64,000 nt of DNA from Linyphia triangularis (lineage: Eukaryota; Arthropoda; Arachnida; Araneae; Linyphiidae), in contig OZ021730.1 of the NCBI GenBank assembly GCA_963978545.1, positions 2,550,701 through 2,614,700 of the forward strand, given 5' to 3'. The position numbers and the translations under genes were made by a program. The stretch's first letter is position 1; every line of letters starts with the position of its first letter. Of the stretch, positions 60,801 to 64,000 are shown one piece after another. The notes beneath the pieces were generated by a model. The model did not search any database and was not told the origin of the DNA. It saw only the letters and a list, made by a program, of their open reading frames with translations.

Positions 60801-63649
60801 TATTTTTCTGAATTCTGCATCCAAATCTTTTTTACACTTAAGGTATACATATACATTAGGAATTTCAAAATTTGAGTCTGCAATTTTGATTTTTTGTTTT
60901 AAAATATTCCCGAATTCATTACCTTTAAAATAATACCATTTTCTTTCTGAAACTCAATTTACTTTTTAAATTACAGTGGGTTTTGGGAACCTGTTTTGTA
61001 TCACGTTCATTAGTGTAGTAAACTTTAAACGCGTTTTCTGTAGAATGACATTTTGGTGTTATATGACTTTACGCCAACAGTTATAACTTCATAATAAATA
61101 GTCTGATTCACAAAATTCTAATTTTGTTCTGAAGACACAAGTTGTGAATGTGTTTTCTATGGAGAATCTCACATATATTGTCATAAATATATTTTTTATG
61201 AATATTTTAATCTTAATTTTTTGTTAAAAACTATGTATTTTTTTAAACTTTTTATTTAAAGATTTATAATTAAATAAATATTGCAGCCAAATTCTCAATA
61301 GGAACATACGTCAATATAATATCTTTTATTTGCAGTAAAAATCATACCTCTAAGTTAATTACAAGTTTATTTATGTATGTTCTAATAATGTCCTAATTAG
61401 TCACTTTAATTGCAATTAGCTGATTAAAAAATTGACGGAAGAAAAAAAGTTTATATATATATATAAATGCATTAATTTTAATACTAATATACTGCCAAAA
61501 AGGTTTGAAATTATTACCTAAAAATTAAAGAAAATCATCTCAATTGTATATGTATACCTTAACGGGATCTTCTGACTGCCAACACACTCTACGTCGAACT
61601 TCATATTGTGCTAGTTCAGAATCATTTCGATACAATTGCAATACAAACTCTCTTGACGCATCCATGAACATCTCACATTCATCATCACTCAATGTAATTC
61701 CATCAACAGCATCTCCGGCTTTGGCTGCAGAACACTTCAATTTGTGTAATTTCTTATAAATGAAGTAGGCTATTTCTGCAATGAAATCAAATAAAGCAAC
61801 ACATTTTTCTTTAATAGACTCCATGTCTGAAAAGATAAAATTGAGGTTCCACGAATATTGGATTAATAATGTTACACAAATTGTCTGTATATAGTGTAAA
61901 TAGTGACGTATTATTTTAAAATTCTATTGTAATTTATTTTTATCTTATTTTATTTATTAACAGCGATTATACAGGTTAGAAAAAGGTGGCAACACCTAAA
62001 GCAATCGAGAAATTTCGAGATGTTTCTTTTCCGACAAATTGGCTGGAAATTTCCTGAATGTTTTCTCACGCCAAGTATAAATAAGACTGGAGATCGGGAA
62101 AGTTTTCAGATCGACTTCGATGAAAGCTGATCACTTTGTTTACTGGAGAGAGCTTGTATAATCGCTGTATTCGAAGTTGTTCTTACTTAAGCTTGTGTTG
62201 AAGCTTGAGATTGATTACACTGTTGTCTTTGAATAAATTTGGTGCCTGTGAAGAGTGAATAAATAGTAGTTTTCATCTTAAAAACTGTGCCATCATTGCC
62301 TCTGTGGAAAAATTCATAACAATATAATATTATATATTAATCGGTATCATCATGATCGCTCGGAGGTTGTACTACCCTAGGAATTTCTGCTGTAACCTCC
62401 GAACCGGGCATTAGTTTTATTTTTTAGGCTCTGTTCTAAGTATTGTGTTATCCCGAAAATCAGTATTATCACCAGAATCGACCATAATTAAGGTACCAGG
62501 ATCACCGTAATGAGTTTCTTCTGTTGCCGGTATTCTACCCATTTGTGCATCAATAATTTTTTTAGTAACTCTGACTGATCGGCATGCATTTTTCTCAGCC
62601 TGAAAAAAAAGCGGAATCTGAAATCCTCGTGACTTGACCCAGTGTTTGTAGAAAACGTATGAACTCCTATATAAAGGTGTCCTTTTGGGAATAATATACC
62701 AATTCTATCATCGTCAGTAGTTAGTATATACTGATTTGAGGCCCAACCAAACGGAGGTAACAGTGCCTGTTCACTTTCACCAGAGTTCATCCTAGAAATG
62801 AAGAAGGGCAGGGTGCTATTTTCCAAAAAAAGGGCAATTCCTGTTTACGAGAGCACTTTTATGGCAAATCGCAGAAATTGCATATGCTTTTTCTGCCACA
62901 ATTTCAATATATACTTTTCTACCATGATAAATAATTTTCAATATTCTGAAGGGAAAAAAATAATAATGCAAAAATCCATGAATCAAAACTCGCTCAGTAA
63001 CTTGGAAAAAACATTTGGGATATCTAGTTAAACAAATCAATTTTATATGTTAACATTAACTTTTTTCTATTGTAAAGTATCTCTTGAATGATTGTAACTG
63101 ATGTGTAGCCCTTTCGTAACACAAAAGGATCCTCCAGCTAAAGATGAATTACACAGCTTTTATAGTACTGAATTTGTCGGAAACTAATTTACTGGTAGGA
63201 ATGTGCAACGCCATTTGTTGAGTATTTGCTACAGACGTAACTTCTACTTTAAGAAGTTAACGTCTGTTACATTTTATAAGCCAGACCCAACGTCGGGACT
63301 TTCTGGTTGGGCTTGGAAATGGAAAGCCAATTCATTTGACCCAGGTTGAACGTATAAAAGTTTTAAGATTTGCTTATACTCATGTCTATTCCTTTTATTA
63401 TCTGTAATTATATTATTATTATATGATTAGTGAAACATGCTGTTTATGTTAATCAGAGAATGTTTTCAGGTTTTGTCTCAGCATGATTCGGTGAGCTTCA
63501 ACCTGAGCAGCAAAGAGTCCTTCCTCTGCATCCCTCCCACCGACCTCCTGTTGAGCTACGAACAGGTGCAGAAAGGCCACTTTTACAAAGGAGTTATTGT
63601 TCAGAAGACAAACTTGCACCTGCTCGTCCTGTTCTTTAATGATATCAAG
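27831..63649 (+). CDS. PDCD11: RRP5/PDCD11 homologue, rRNA-processing S1-repeat protein (5' half, 13 exons)
   Basis: RRP5/PDCD11 is a nucleolar assembly factor that binds pre-rRNA through S1 (OB-fold) repeats and supports early cleavages towards 18S rRNA and ITS1 processing towards 5.8S/large-subunit rRNA. Joined exons give 513 codons: a lysine/arginine-rich N-terminus (KSKSKSIGNSE, KRKRQKTARV), then S1-1 (exons 3-4, GLREGMVLLGCVTEI), S1-2 (exon 5, VEDHGYILDVGV), S1-3 (exons 6-8), S1-4 (exons 8-10), S1-5 (exons 11-13, ESGMFVTICPGFSGFVRNIH) and the start of S1-6. Order and spacing follow the vertebrate protein (about 1870 residues); the remaining S1 and the C-terminal HAT repeats must lie beyond 64000. 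Introns 1-8 are phase 0, 9-10 phase 2, 11-12 phase 0. The join past exon 13 is also phase 0. All boundaries are GT/AG. Identity rests on remembered family sequence. Confidence 0.92.
28215..28614. mobile_element. MITE, CAGGGTTCGTACGCC ends
   Basis: The left end is CAGGGTTCGTACGCC and the right end ..GTATGAACCCTG. The interior is rich in 'actcctgaaa' blocks. The ends belong to the same group as the middle nest element at 55290-56040. A fragment (gtacgcctcctgaa) recurs at 29848. No perfect TSD. Confidence 0.7.
28780..29600 (-). pseudogene. Degenerate transposase-like fragment
   Basis: Overlapping minus-strand frames give ETTELYFEYTVFNNWVYKCL, ELKTEIPRFIKFLVFIFS, VPISEEICESWGSTIDKIVA and, after a frameshift, FQMVLHLDTNL. 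A 'P(I/L)SEAxCESxGS' block near a C-terminus is one I recall from multicopy hAT/KRAB-like transposase-derived proteins; this is a weak assignment. Stops and shifts make it non-functional. It lies inside RRP5 intron 1, opposite strand. Confidence 0.4.
30040..30117 (+). CDS. PDCD11: RRP5 exon 2
   Basis: 26 codons, KRKRQKTARVENETP to VLDIQ, between tccttctag and GTACCA. The basic KRKRQK resembles a nuclear/nucleolar localisation signal. VLDIQ leads in frame into GLREGM of S1-1. Confidence 0.88.
30255..31160. mobile_element. MITE family M3 (ends ..CCCCCTG), interrupted by a TRIM
   Basis: AT-rich element with 'tccctaaaatt' phrases. Partners are at 36447-37020 and 57135-57525. The copy here is split by the miniature LTR element at 30334-30818, so it is older than that insertion. 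Confidence 0.65.
30334..30818 (-). mobile_element. Miniature LTR element (TRIM-like) with 5-bp TSD
   Basis: Two direct repeats (30334-30469, 136 bp; 30679-30818, 140 bp) flank a 209-bp interior. The element is bounded by AATAT at 30329-30333 and 30819-30823, a perfect 5-bp TSD. On the minus strand the repeats begin TGTGGCGACC. The interior ends in a purine tract (GGGAGGAGG) just before the second repeat, as in LTR retroelements. It has no coding capacity. The repeats also contain a weak tRNA-like A/B-box arrangement, so a dimeric SINE was considered. The TSD, the polypurine tract and a second copy at 57.7 kb with the same layout favour a TRIM. Confidence 0.75.
31242..31892. mobile_element. 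Foldback element FB1, copy 1 (intron 2)
   Basis: Long imperfect palindrome. The left arm starts GAGAGGCGACTGCAATTTTT and the right arm ends AAAAATTGCAGTCGCCTCTC. The arms stay similar for over 150 bp (the 'attacgaatccactggtctg' block occurs in both). The interior shows that copy 2 at 32745 is inserted in the opposite direction. Confidence 0.85.
32526..32690 (+). CDS. PDCD11: RRP5 exon 3 (start of S1-1)
   Basis: 55 codons beginning GLREGMVLLGCVTEI and continuing LVSLPGCLVGKVSLGNISS, the beta-strand pattern of an S1 fold and the counterpart of the vertebrate EGMRILGCVKEV segment. Acceptor tttttccag, donor GTAAGT. It is bracketed by inverted foldback copies. Confidence 0.92.
32745..33390. mobile_element. 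Foldback element FB1, copy 2 (intron 3), inverted to copy 1
   Basis: Same arms as copy 1, with the internal order reversed (the 'gagtgaggtttacc'-type segment comes first here in complement). It starts only 54 bp after the exon 3 donor. Confidence 0.85.
33400..34005. other. Intron 3, unannotated
   Basis: AT-rich intronic DNA with a C-run at about 33796-33809 followed by T and A runs. Nothing else recognisable. Confidence 0.4.
34011..34179. mobile_element. Pogo/mariner-like MITE with TA target duplication
   Basis: A 169-bp element with ends CAGTCAACTCGCGATAACTC and, complemented, CAGTCAACTTGCGATAACTC. Flanked by TA on both sides. End sequence and TA target fit the Tc1/mariner-pogo group. Confidence 0.8.
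34256..34716. mobile_element. MITE family M1, complete copy
   Basis: A 461-bp element with ends CAGGGTGTCCAG and CTGGACACCCTG and long near-palindromic arms (ttttaaaatta / taattttaaaa). Other copies are at 22190 and 54985. No clear TSD here; the 54985 copy is flanked by TATA. Confidence 0.82.
34720..35283. other. Intron 3, unannotated
   Basis: A moderately GC-rich patch at about 34880-35120 stands out from the surrounding AT-rich intron and holds a 67-codon ORF with no recognisable family. Otherwise featureless. Confidence 0.35.
35284..35442 (+). CDS. PDCD11: RRP5 exon 4 (end of S1-1)
   Basis: 53 codons: ADLSTIVEVGAMYPCKVMEV, then KPLILLSMDPQVVNSEL. This matches the vertebrate segment (..SPGMLVRCVVSSL.. 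to ..VKLSLNPKNVN). The donor GTAAAG directly follows LYLKM. Confidence 0.92.
35443..36446. other. Intron 4, unannotated
   Basis: AT-rich with a long T-run near 35984-35999. No ORF or repeat partner found. Confidence 0.4.
36447..37020. mobile_element. MITE family M3, copy 2
   Basis: Shares 'ttttgaaaattgg', 'gtattgaaac' and 'tccctaaaattttt' blocks with 30255-31160 and 57135-57525 and ends GTACCCCCTG. Confidence 0.65.
37310..37722. mobile_element. MITE family M4 with 5-bp TSD TTAAT
   Basis: 413 bp; ends CAGGATTCCCATGG and GAGTGGGAACCCTG. TTAAT occurs at 37305-37309 and 37723-37727. The interior has degenerate 'gtccttaaaa' units. Partners at 51172-51574 and a fragment at 44554-44660. Confidence 0.85.
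38176..38601. mobile_element. MITE family M2 (GTGGCCAC ends)
   Basis: 426 bp; ends CAGAGTGGCCACAG and TGTGGCCACCCTG, flanked by TTTTT. Interior phrases 'atcagggaaat' recur. Other copies at 41040-41780, 50955-51756 (interrupted) and 55435-55850. Confidence 0.82.
38602..39099. other. Intron 4, unannotated
   Basis: AT-rich intronic sequence up to the exon 5 acceptor (tttccctag). Nothing recognisable. Confidence 0.4.
39100..39318 (+). CDS. PDCD11: RRP5 exon 5 (S1-2)
   Basis: 73 codons: VLHAAVQSVEDHGYILDVGV, GFLPFSG, LVLGQIIPVCVRKLP, then NVVWLSKISHNETFAE. VEDHGYILDVGV is almost identical to the vertebrate SLEDHGYLVDIGV motif, the strongest single hit. Compared with vertebrates, about two residues are missing before the first strand. 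Donor GTCAGT. Confidence 0.95.
39478..40237. mobile_element. Long foldback element FB2 (intron 5)
   Basis: Arms of about 250 bp are inverted complements (39478-39745 against 39959-40237). The outer ends are GGGGACTCATTA..CCTAAAAATAAA and, complemented, GGGGACTCAGTACCCTAAAA. Blocks such as 'actagtaaagatatacc' and 'ggtatatctttactag' face each other across a loop of about 210 bp. No coding sequence. Confidence 0.82.
40325..40706. mobile_element. MITE family M5 (CAGGGATGA ends), copy 1
   Basis: 382 bp; ends CAGGGATGACAG and CTCTCATCCCTG, flanked by TATA on both sides. Interior has 'ttcctcctttttggttt'. Same orientation as the copy at 56690-57052. Confidence 0.82.
41040..41780. repeat. MITE family M2 copy with internal 173-bp triplication
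   Basis: Within an M2 element, a unit of about 173 bp (starting 'ttttggagccatttatcc', through 'gttagaagtttaatgttac', to 'atctagaaaagtt') is repeated three times, beginning near 41182, 41355 and 41528. Units differ by a few bases only. Confidence 0.85.
41790..42500. other. Intron 5, unannotated
   Basis: AT-rich, with C-runs at about 41981-42000. No recognisable element. Confidence 0.4.
42505..43020. repeat. Dispersed repeat R2, copy 1
   Basis: About 500-bp unit, starting 'tttttaaatccttt-tatta', then 'gtcatccaat-gggct', 'acttggcagata', 'gcattctatcaaattttg' and 'taatcagaataaata'. Copies at 43237-43760 and 49428-49945. Its middle part is the unit tandemly repeated at 22.8-23.4 kb. Confidence 0.75.
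43076..43144 (+). CDS. PDCD11: RRP5 exon 6 (start of S1-3)
   Basis: 23 codons, IDDDNMKLTSILPGANVTAY then ITE. LTSILPGANVTAYI matches the vertebrate LNNLLPGLVVKAQV. Acceptor ccattttacag; donor GTATTA is weak but in phase. Confidence 0.85.
43237..43760. repeat. Dispersed repeat R2, copy 2
   Basis: Second copy of the unit at 42505, in the same orientation, immediately downstream of exon 6. The two R2 copies thus flank exon 6 as direct repeats. Confidence 0.75.
43900..44000. repeat. Near-perfect hairpin with about 39-bp stem
   Basis: The left arm 43900-43938 is complementary to 43961-44000 with about one mismatch, around a 22-nt loop. The core is 'atatacaaccatcccata'. Size resembles a pre-miRNA or a very small MITE. 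Confidence 0.8.
44001..46049. other. Intron 6, mostly unannotated
   Basis: Contains a truncated M4 MITE (44554-44660, start CAGGGTTCTCACAGTCATT) and a 64-codon ORF at 45780-45974 without family features. The rest is AT-rich intron. Confidence 0.45.
46050..46151 (+). CDS. PDCD11: RRP5 exon 7 (middle of S1-3)
   Basis: 34 codons, VKQPFIYMKCMSFDAC to NLTETAK. Only this frame is open between acceptor acattttag and a GTAAGT donor, and it is phase 0 on both sides, as exons 6 and 8 require. Similarity to vertebrate S1-3 is weak, so this exon is supported mainly by splice signals, frame and position. Confidence 0.65.
46274..46681. repeat. Tandem duplication, two 201-bp copies
   Basis: 46274-46474 is repeated at 46481-46681 with only two or three differences (for example 'attttatgca' against 'atttgatgca'). 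A recent local duplication 120 bp downstream of exon 7. Confidence 0.9.
46940..48665. repeat. Large dispersed element with internal tandem units of about 120-150 bp
   Basis: It starts 'aactagctaaatacccatg' and ends 'cacagacagacagacaca', then 'gcttgttttattattatag'. Between 47390 and 48600, about ten units each carry 'aaaactacttatgttgaaa', 'tttcagagctgtagcccta' and 'attaattaa'. Around 47100-47280, shorter units (about 45-50 bp, 'ctctgaaaggttcattgct') repeat four times. The end phrases are ones I recall from arthropod repeats, but I cannot name the class. Confidence 0.7.
48670..49209. other. Intron 7 remainder with a pogo-like MITE fragment
   Basis: At 48963 a sequence starts CAGTCAAATCCCGTTAATGC, preceded by TA, resembling pogo/Tigger-type ends. 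No matching right end was found. Otherwise AT-rich. Confidence 0.4.
49210..49407 (+). CDS. PDCD11: RRP5 exon 8 (end of S1-3, start of S1-4)
   Basis: 66 codons: VTGTVLYVHPLSHMIYLHLG, then FRLKKYDLVKNVKYLYFW, then LILKMNKGALGFVK. LYVHPLSHMIYLHL parallels the vertebrate LCVHPRTRVVHLSL. Acceptor gtgttttag, donor GTAAGT. Confidence 0.93.
49428..49945. repeat. Dispersed repeat R2, copy 3
   Basis: Third copy of the R2 unit, starting about 20 bp after the exon 8 donor. Confidence 0.75.
50038..50437. mobile_element. MITE family M6 (CAGGGGT ends), copy 1
   Basis: Starts CAGGGGTTTTTTGG and ends ..GGACCCTG. Interior phrases 'cccttcacaaaattcca' recur. A partner begins at 63803 and runs into the window end. 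Confidence 0.65.
50440..50950. other. Intron 8, unannotated
   Basis: AT-rich intronic DNA. Nothing recognisable. Confidence 0.4.
50955..51756. mobile_element. MITE family M2 copy interrupted by M4
   Basis: The left part (to 51171) and right part (51575-51756, ending ACCACCCTG) together make one M2 element, split by an M4 element. Confidence 0.8.
51172..51574. mobile_element. MITE family M4 nested in M2, TSD TTATT
   Basis: 403 bp; ends CAGGGTTCCCACGG and GAGTGGGAACCCTG. TTATT is present at 51167-51171 and 51575-51579. Same 5-bp TSD length as the copy at 37310. Confidence 0.88.
51757..52773. other. Intron 8, unannotated
   Basis: AT-rich intron. A short stretch at 52120-52320 is less AT-rich but shows no ORF or repeat partner. 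Confidence 0.4.
52774..52841 (+). CDS. PDCD11: RRP5 exon 9 (S1-4)
   Basis: 22 codons plus two bases: KGELPDKGNISKDSLGRNPV then IP. The first six residues, following GFVK of exon 8, resemble the loop after the S1 beta-barrel turn (vertebrate ARLSHLSDSKNVF). Donor GTAAGT, phase 2. Confidence 0.8.
52928..53741. mobile_element. hAT-type MITE with perfect 8-bp TSD
   Basis: 814 bp, ends CAGGGTTGG and CCAACCCTG. ATTGATAC occurs directly on both sides (52920-52927 and 53742-53749). The interior is very AT-rich and non-coding. CAGGG ends plus an 8-bp TSD identify a non-autonomous hAT element. Confidence 0.92.
53783..54150 (+). pseudogene. CR1-like LINE: reverse transcriptase C-terminus and 3' UTR
   Basis: YTLEERRFKGDLIQLFKFIK is the conserved segment near the C-terminus of CR1-type ORF2. 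After a frameshift, RVIDKWNNLLDHIVNVQES then TVLKDS and a stop complete the usual ending. The 3' UTR contains 'ggaccaaccttgattggcc' and finishes with ttgtattta-like repeats, as CR1 elements do. A 5'-truncated, dead copy in RRP5 intron 9. Confidence 0.85.
54160..54660. other. Intron 9, unannotated, with a small perfect hairpin
   Basis: AT-rich. 54596-54621 holds an approximately 12-bp palindrome (ttgactactta/taagtagtcaa). Nothing else. Confidence 0.45.
54666..54809. mobile_element. Small foldback MITE just upstream of exon 10
   Basis: 144 bp with approximately 65-bp arms: CAAAAGTACTTTATGCAGTC on the left, its complement on the right (gactgcatagagtacttttg), and centre 'aaatcgcgaaata'. It ends 46 bp before the exon 10 acceptor and may cover the branch point region. 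Confidence 0.82.
54856..54912 (+). CDS. PDCD11: RRP5 exon 10 (end of S1-4)
   Basis: 57-nt exon; with the two bases of exon 9 it reads KGRVVYLHYMDNLVQLSLN, then GA for the next codon. VVYLHYMDNLVQLSL is the closing strand of S1-4 (vertebrate CRIIDYSQMDELALLSL). Donor GTAAGT, phase 2. Confidence 0.85.
   Translation, partial: RSCCLPPLHGQPCSTVVK
55290..56040. mobile_element. MITE (CAGGGTTCATACTCC ends), middle layer, TSD TGTAC
   Basis: 751 bp in total; ends CAGGGTTCATACTCC and GAGTATGAACCCTG. TGTAC occurs at 55285-55289 and 56041-56045. The unfilled site survives as a single TGTAC in the M1 copy at about 22480. It is itself split by 55435-55850. Confidence 0.9.
55435..55850. mobile_element. MITE family M2, inner layer, TSD TATTTG
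   Basis: 416 bp; ends CAGAGTGGCCACAG and GTGACCACCCTG. TATTTG at 55429-55434 and 55851-55856. The youngest of the three insertions. Confidence 0.9.
56206..56685. other. Intron 10, unannotated
   Basis: AT-rich. A short block at 56380-56450 resembles the inner part of FB1 ('ggtctgcca..ataaaaatgg'). Otherwise featureless. Confidence 0.4.
56690..57052. mobile_element. MITE family M5, copy 2
   Basis: Same orientation as 40325-40706. Starts CAGGTATGCCAG (end slightly diverged) and ends CTCTCATCCCTG. Confidence 0.8.
57135..57525. mobile_element. MITE family M3, copy 3
   Basis: Shares 'ccctaaaattcc', 'gtattgaaacatgctttg' and 'ccctaaaatgtt' blocks with 30255 and 36447. The right end is degraded. 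Confidence 0.6.
57676..58131 (-). mobile_element. Miniature LTR element (TRIM-like), copy 2
   Basis: Direct repeats 57676-57806 and 57997-58131 flank a 190-bp interior with the same layout and purine tract (minus strand GGGAGGAGG) as 30334-30818. The first repeat lacks the outer 'taaagcg' bases, and I find no clean TSD, so the border may be eroded. Confidence 0.72.
58266..58326 (+). CDS. PDCD11: RRP5 exon 11 (start of S1-5)
   Basis: With the GA of exon 10 it reads ESTINMEIIKPEEVQIGDIY then E, corresponding to the vertebrate linker and first strand (..YHDIEPGAVVKGTV). Donor GTGATT is non-consensus beyond GT. Phase 0. Confidence 0.85.
58327..59151. other. Intron 11, unannotated
   Basis: AT-rich intronic DNA without recognisable elements. 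Confidence 0.4.
59152..59298 (+). CDS. PDCD11: RRP5 exon 12 (core of S1-5)
   Basis: 49 codons: ATVTKHLESGMFVTICPGFS, GFVRNIHLSDALVTMPEKLY, PVGAKVKCR. Nearly superimposable on vertebrate S1-5 (GMLVKV..GLVPPMHLAD..MKNPEKKYHIGDEVKCRV). Acceptor gtttttcag, donor GTGAGG. Confidence 0.95.
59431..60131. mobile_element. Long-TIR MITE with TTAA target duplication
   Basis: Ends GGGCACTGTCTACTTTGGAT and, complemented, GAGCTCTGCCTACTTTGGAT, with arms similar for over 200 bp ('cctcaaaaagt' / 'actttttgagg', 'gtgtgaaaatg' / 'cattttcacac'). TTAA at 59427-59430 and 60132-60135. A TTAA target fits piggyBac or Kolobok families. Non-coding. Confidence 0.85.
60498..60945 (-). pseudogene. Unknown coding-like segment C, minus strand in RRP5 intron 12
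   Basis: An open frame of about 148 codons: ERKWYYFKGNEFGNILKQ, KIKIADSNFEIPNVYVYLKC, KKDLDAEFRKIVSDHVNARL, then a helical stretch (AEMYKAIIASLLYVIKKISK), VTWIRLPENIDCHRKQEIEK and an acidic end DEPNVDITLDID at the stop. Charged residues and strong amphipathic pattern mark it as real or recent protein. A cag precedes the frame (gagtttcag at about 60946-60954), but it has a poor pyrimidine tract. I do not recognise the family. Sits opposite to RRP5, so it is not one of its exons. Confidence 0.5.
61559..61827 (-). pseudogene. Unknown coding-like segment B, minus strand in RRP5 intron 12
   Basis: Frame from an ATG just after a strong acceptor (ttatcttttcag): MESIKEKCVALFDFIAEI, AYFIYKKLHKLKCSAAKAGD, ITLSDDECEMFMDASREF, LQLYRNDSELAQYEVRRRV, CWQSEDPVK, then GTATAC, a possible donor. 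Protein-like composition. Joining to segment C at the obvious sites does not keep the frame, so either the splice model or the gene is broken. Unknown function. Confidence 0.5.
61870..62321 (+). mobile_element. Solo LTR between segments A and B
   Basis: 452 bp beginning TGTTAC and ending CATAACA (TGTTA/TAACA ends). TATAAATA lies at 62076-62083 and AATAAA at 62232-62237, in the order expected of a + strand LTR promoter and polyadenylation site. It is GC-richer than its surroundings. Flanks ATAA and ATAT are only similar, so the TSD is unproven. No internal retroviral region adjoins it. Confidence 0.6.
62337..62945 (-). pseudogene. Unknown coding-like segment A, minus strand, with frameshifts
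   Basis: From 62945 downward: RILKIIYHGRKVYIEIVAEK to KSALVNR; a slip in a T-run; then NSTLPFFISRMNSGESEQAL, LPPFGWASNQYILTTDDDRI, GILFPKGHLYIGVHTFST; a slip after a T-run near 62612; then AEKNACRSVRVTKKIIDAQM, GRIPATEETHYGDPGTLIMV, DSGDNTDFRDNTILRTEPKK; a one-base slip; then MPGSEVTAEIPRVVQPPSDH and an acidic end with a stop at 62337. About 200 codons of clearly protein-like sequence with at least three frame breaks. The LTR starts 16 bp after the stop. I do not recognise the family. A decayed cellular gene, retrocopy, giant-transposon cargo or endogenous viral sequence are all possible. Confidence 0.5.
62946..63469. other. Intron 12, unannotated
   Basis: AT-rich DNA with a modestly GC-richer patch at 63230-63350. 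No supportable feature. Confidence 0.35.
63470..63649 (+). CDS. PDCD11: RRP5 exon 13 (end of S1-5, start of S1-6)
   Basis: 60 codons: VLSQHDSVSFNLSSKESFLC, IPPTDLLLSYEQVQKGHFYK, GVIVQKTNLHLLVLFFNDIK. The first part closes S1-5 and GHFYKGVIVQ opens S1-6 (vertebrate [26 protein letters not shown]). Phase 0 at the GTATGA donor, so the gene continues to the right. Confidence 0.93.
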
Positions 63650-63802
63650 GTATGATATTACCTTACCAAATTTTTACTAAGGATGTTTCAAGCCGATTAA
63701 GGTTCCCCTGTGTCCTTAATTTCAGTTTTGATATTTAAGGCCCCCAAAGAAAAAGAGCTCAAACAGGCCAAAAATAATATAAGAAAATAATGTTTTATAT
63801 GA

Positions 63803-64000
63803 CAGGGGTCTATACAGTAGGAATTTTGGGTCCTTTTACGAACCCTTCACAAAATTCCATTACGAACAAACACACCTGTCACAAACTTCCACATTCAACA
63901 AATGGATCTTTAACAAAATTCCATGTCAAAAAATGTGCATCTATAATTGAAATATTTAAGTCATCTAGGAGTAGAATGTTATCATTGTAAATATTTGTAA
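63803..64000. mobile_element. MITE family M6, copy 2, cut by the window end
   Basis: Starts CAGGGGTCTATACAGTAGG and shares 'aacccttcacaaaattcca' with 50038-50437. Confidence 0.65.

Overview
The window is eukaryotic nuclear DNA: AT-rich, spliced, and full of transposable elements. An arthropod is likely, probably an arachnid. This is inferred from Jockey-type LINEs, CR1-like LINE tails, many CAGGG-ended MITEs, and remnants of two multicopy protein families I associate with arthropod genomes. No sequence search was possible.

Host gene: from 27831 to beyond 63649 the + strand carries the 5' half of the RRP5/PDCD11 gene, which encodes the nucleolar S1-repeat protein needed for 18S and 5.8S/25S-28S rRNA processing. 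I resolve 13 coding exons (1539 nt, 513 codons). The splice sites are GT/AG and the joined frame is open throughout. The exons cover the basic N-terminus, S1 repeats 1-5 and the start of S1-6; the rest lies past the right edge. The 5' region has two CACGTG boxes, a tandem TCAGT initiator-like element, and a three-codon uORF that ends one base before the start codon.

Left third (1-27 kb): repeat territory. It holds two Jockey-like LINEs on the minus strand. The one at 514-4189 has a frameshifted ORF1 and lacks the 3' part of ORF2. The one at 16.2-21.4 kb has an intact 704-aa ORF1 and a nearly complete ORF2. Also present are remnants of multicopy gene or transposon families (5.4-7.7 kb and 10.5-12.7 kb), a tRNA-derived SINE, two CR1-like 3' tails in inverted orientation, long microsatellites, and an unidentified exon-like minus-strand ORF at 26.3-26.7 kb.

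Introns (28-64 kb): these hold many non-autonomous elements, several with readable target-site duplications (TSDs). They include CAGGG-ended hAT-like MITEs (one with a perfect 8-bp TSD, others with 5-6 bp), a TTAA-flanked foldback MITE, two miniature LTR elements (one with a 5-bp TSD and a polypurine tract), a pogo/mariner-like MITE, and a three-level nest of MITEs in intron 10. Exon 3 is bracketed by two inverted copies of one foldback element. Intron 12 contains minus-strand coding-like segments of unknown origin, split by a solo LTR. They are the least explained coding signal in the window.
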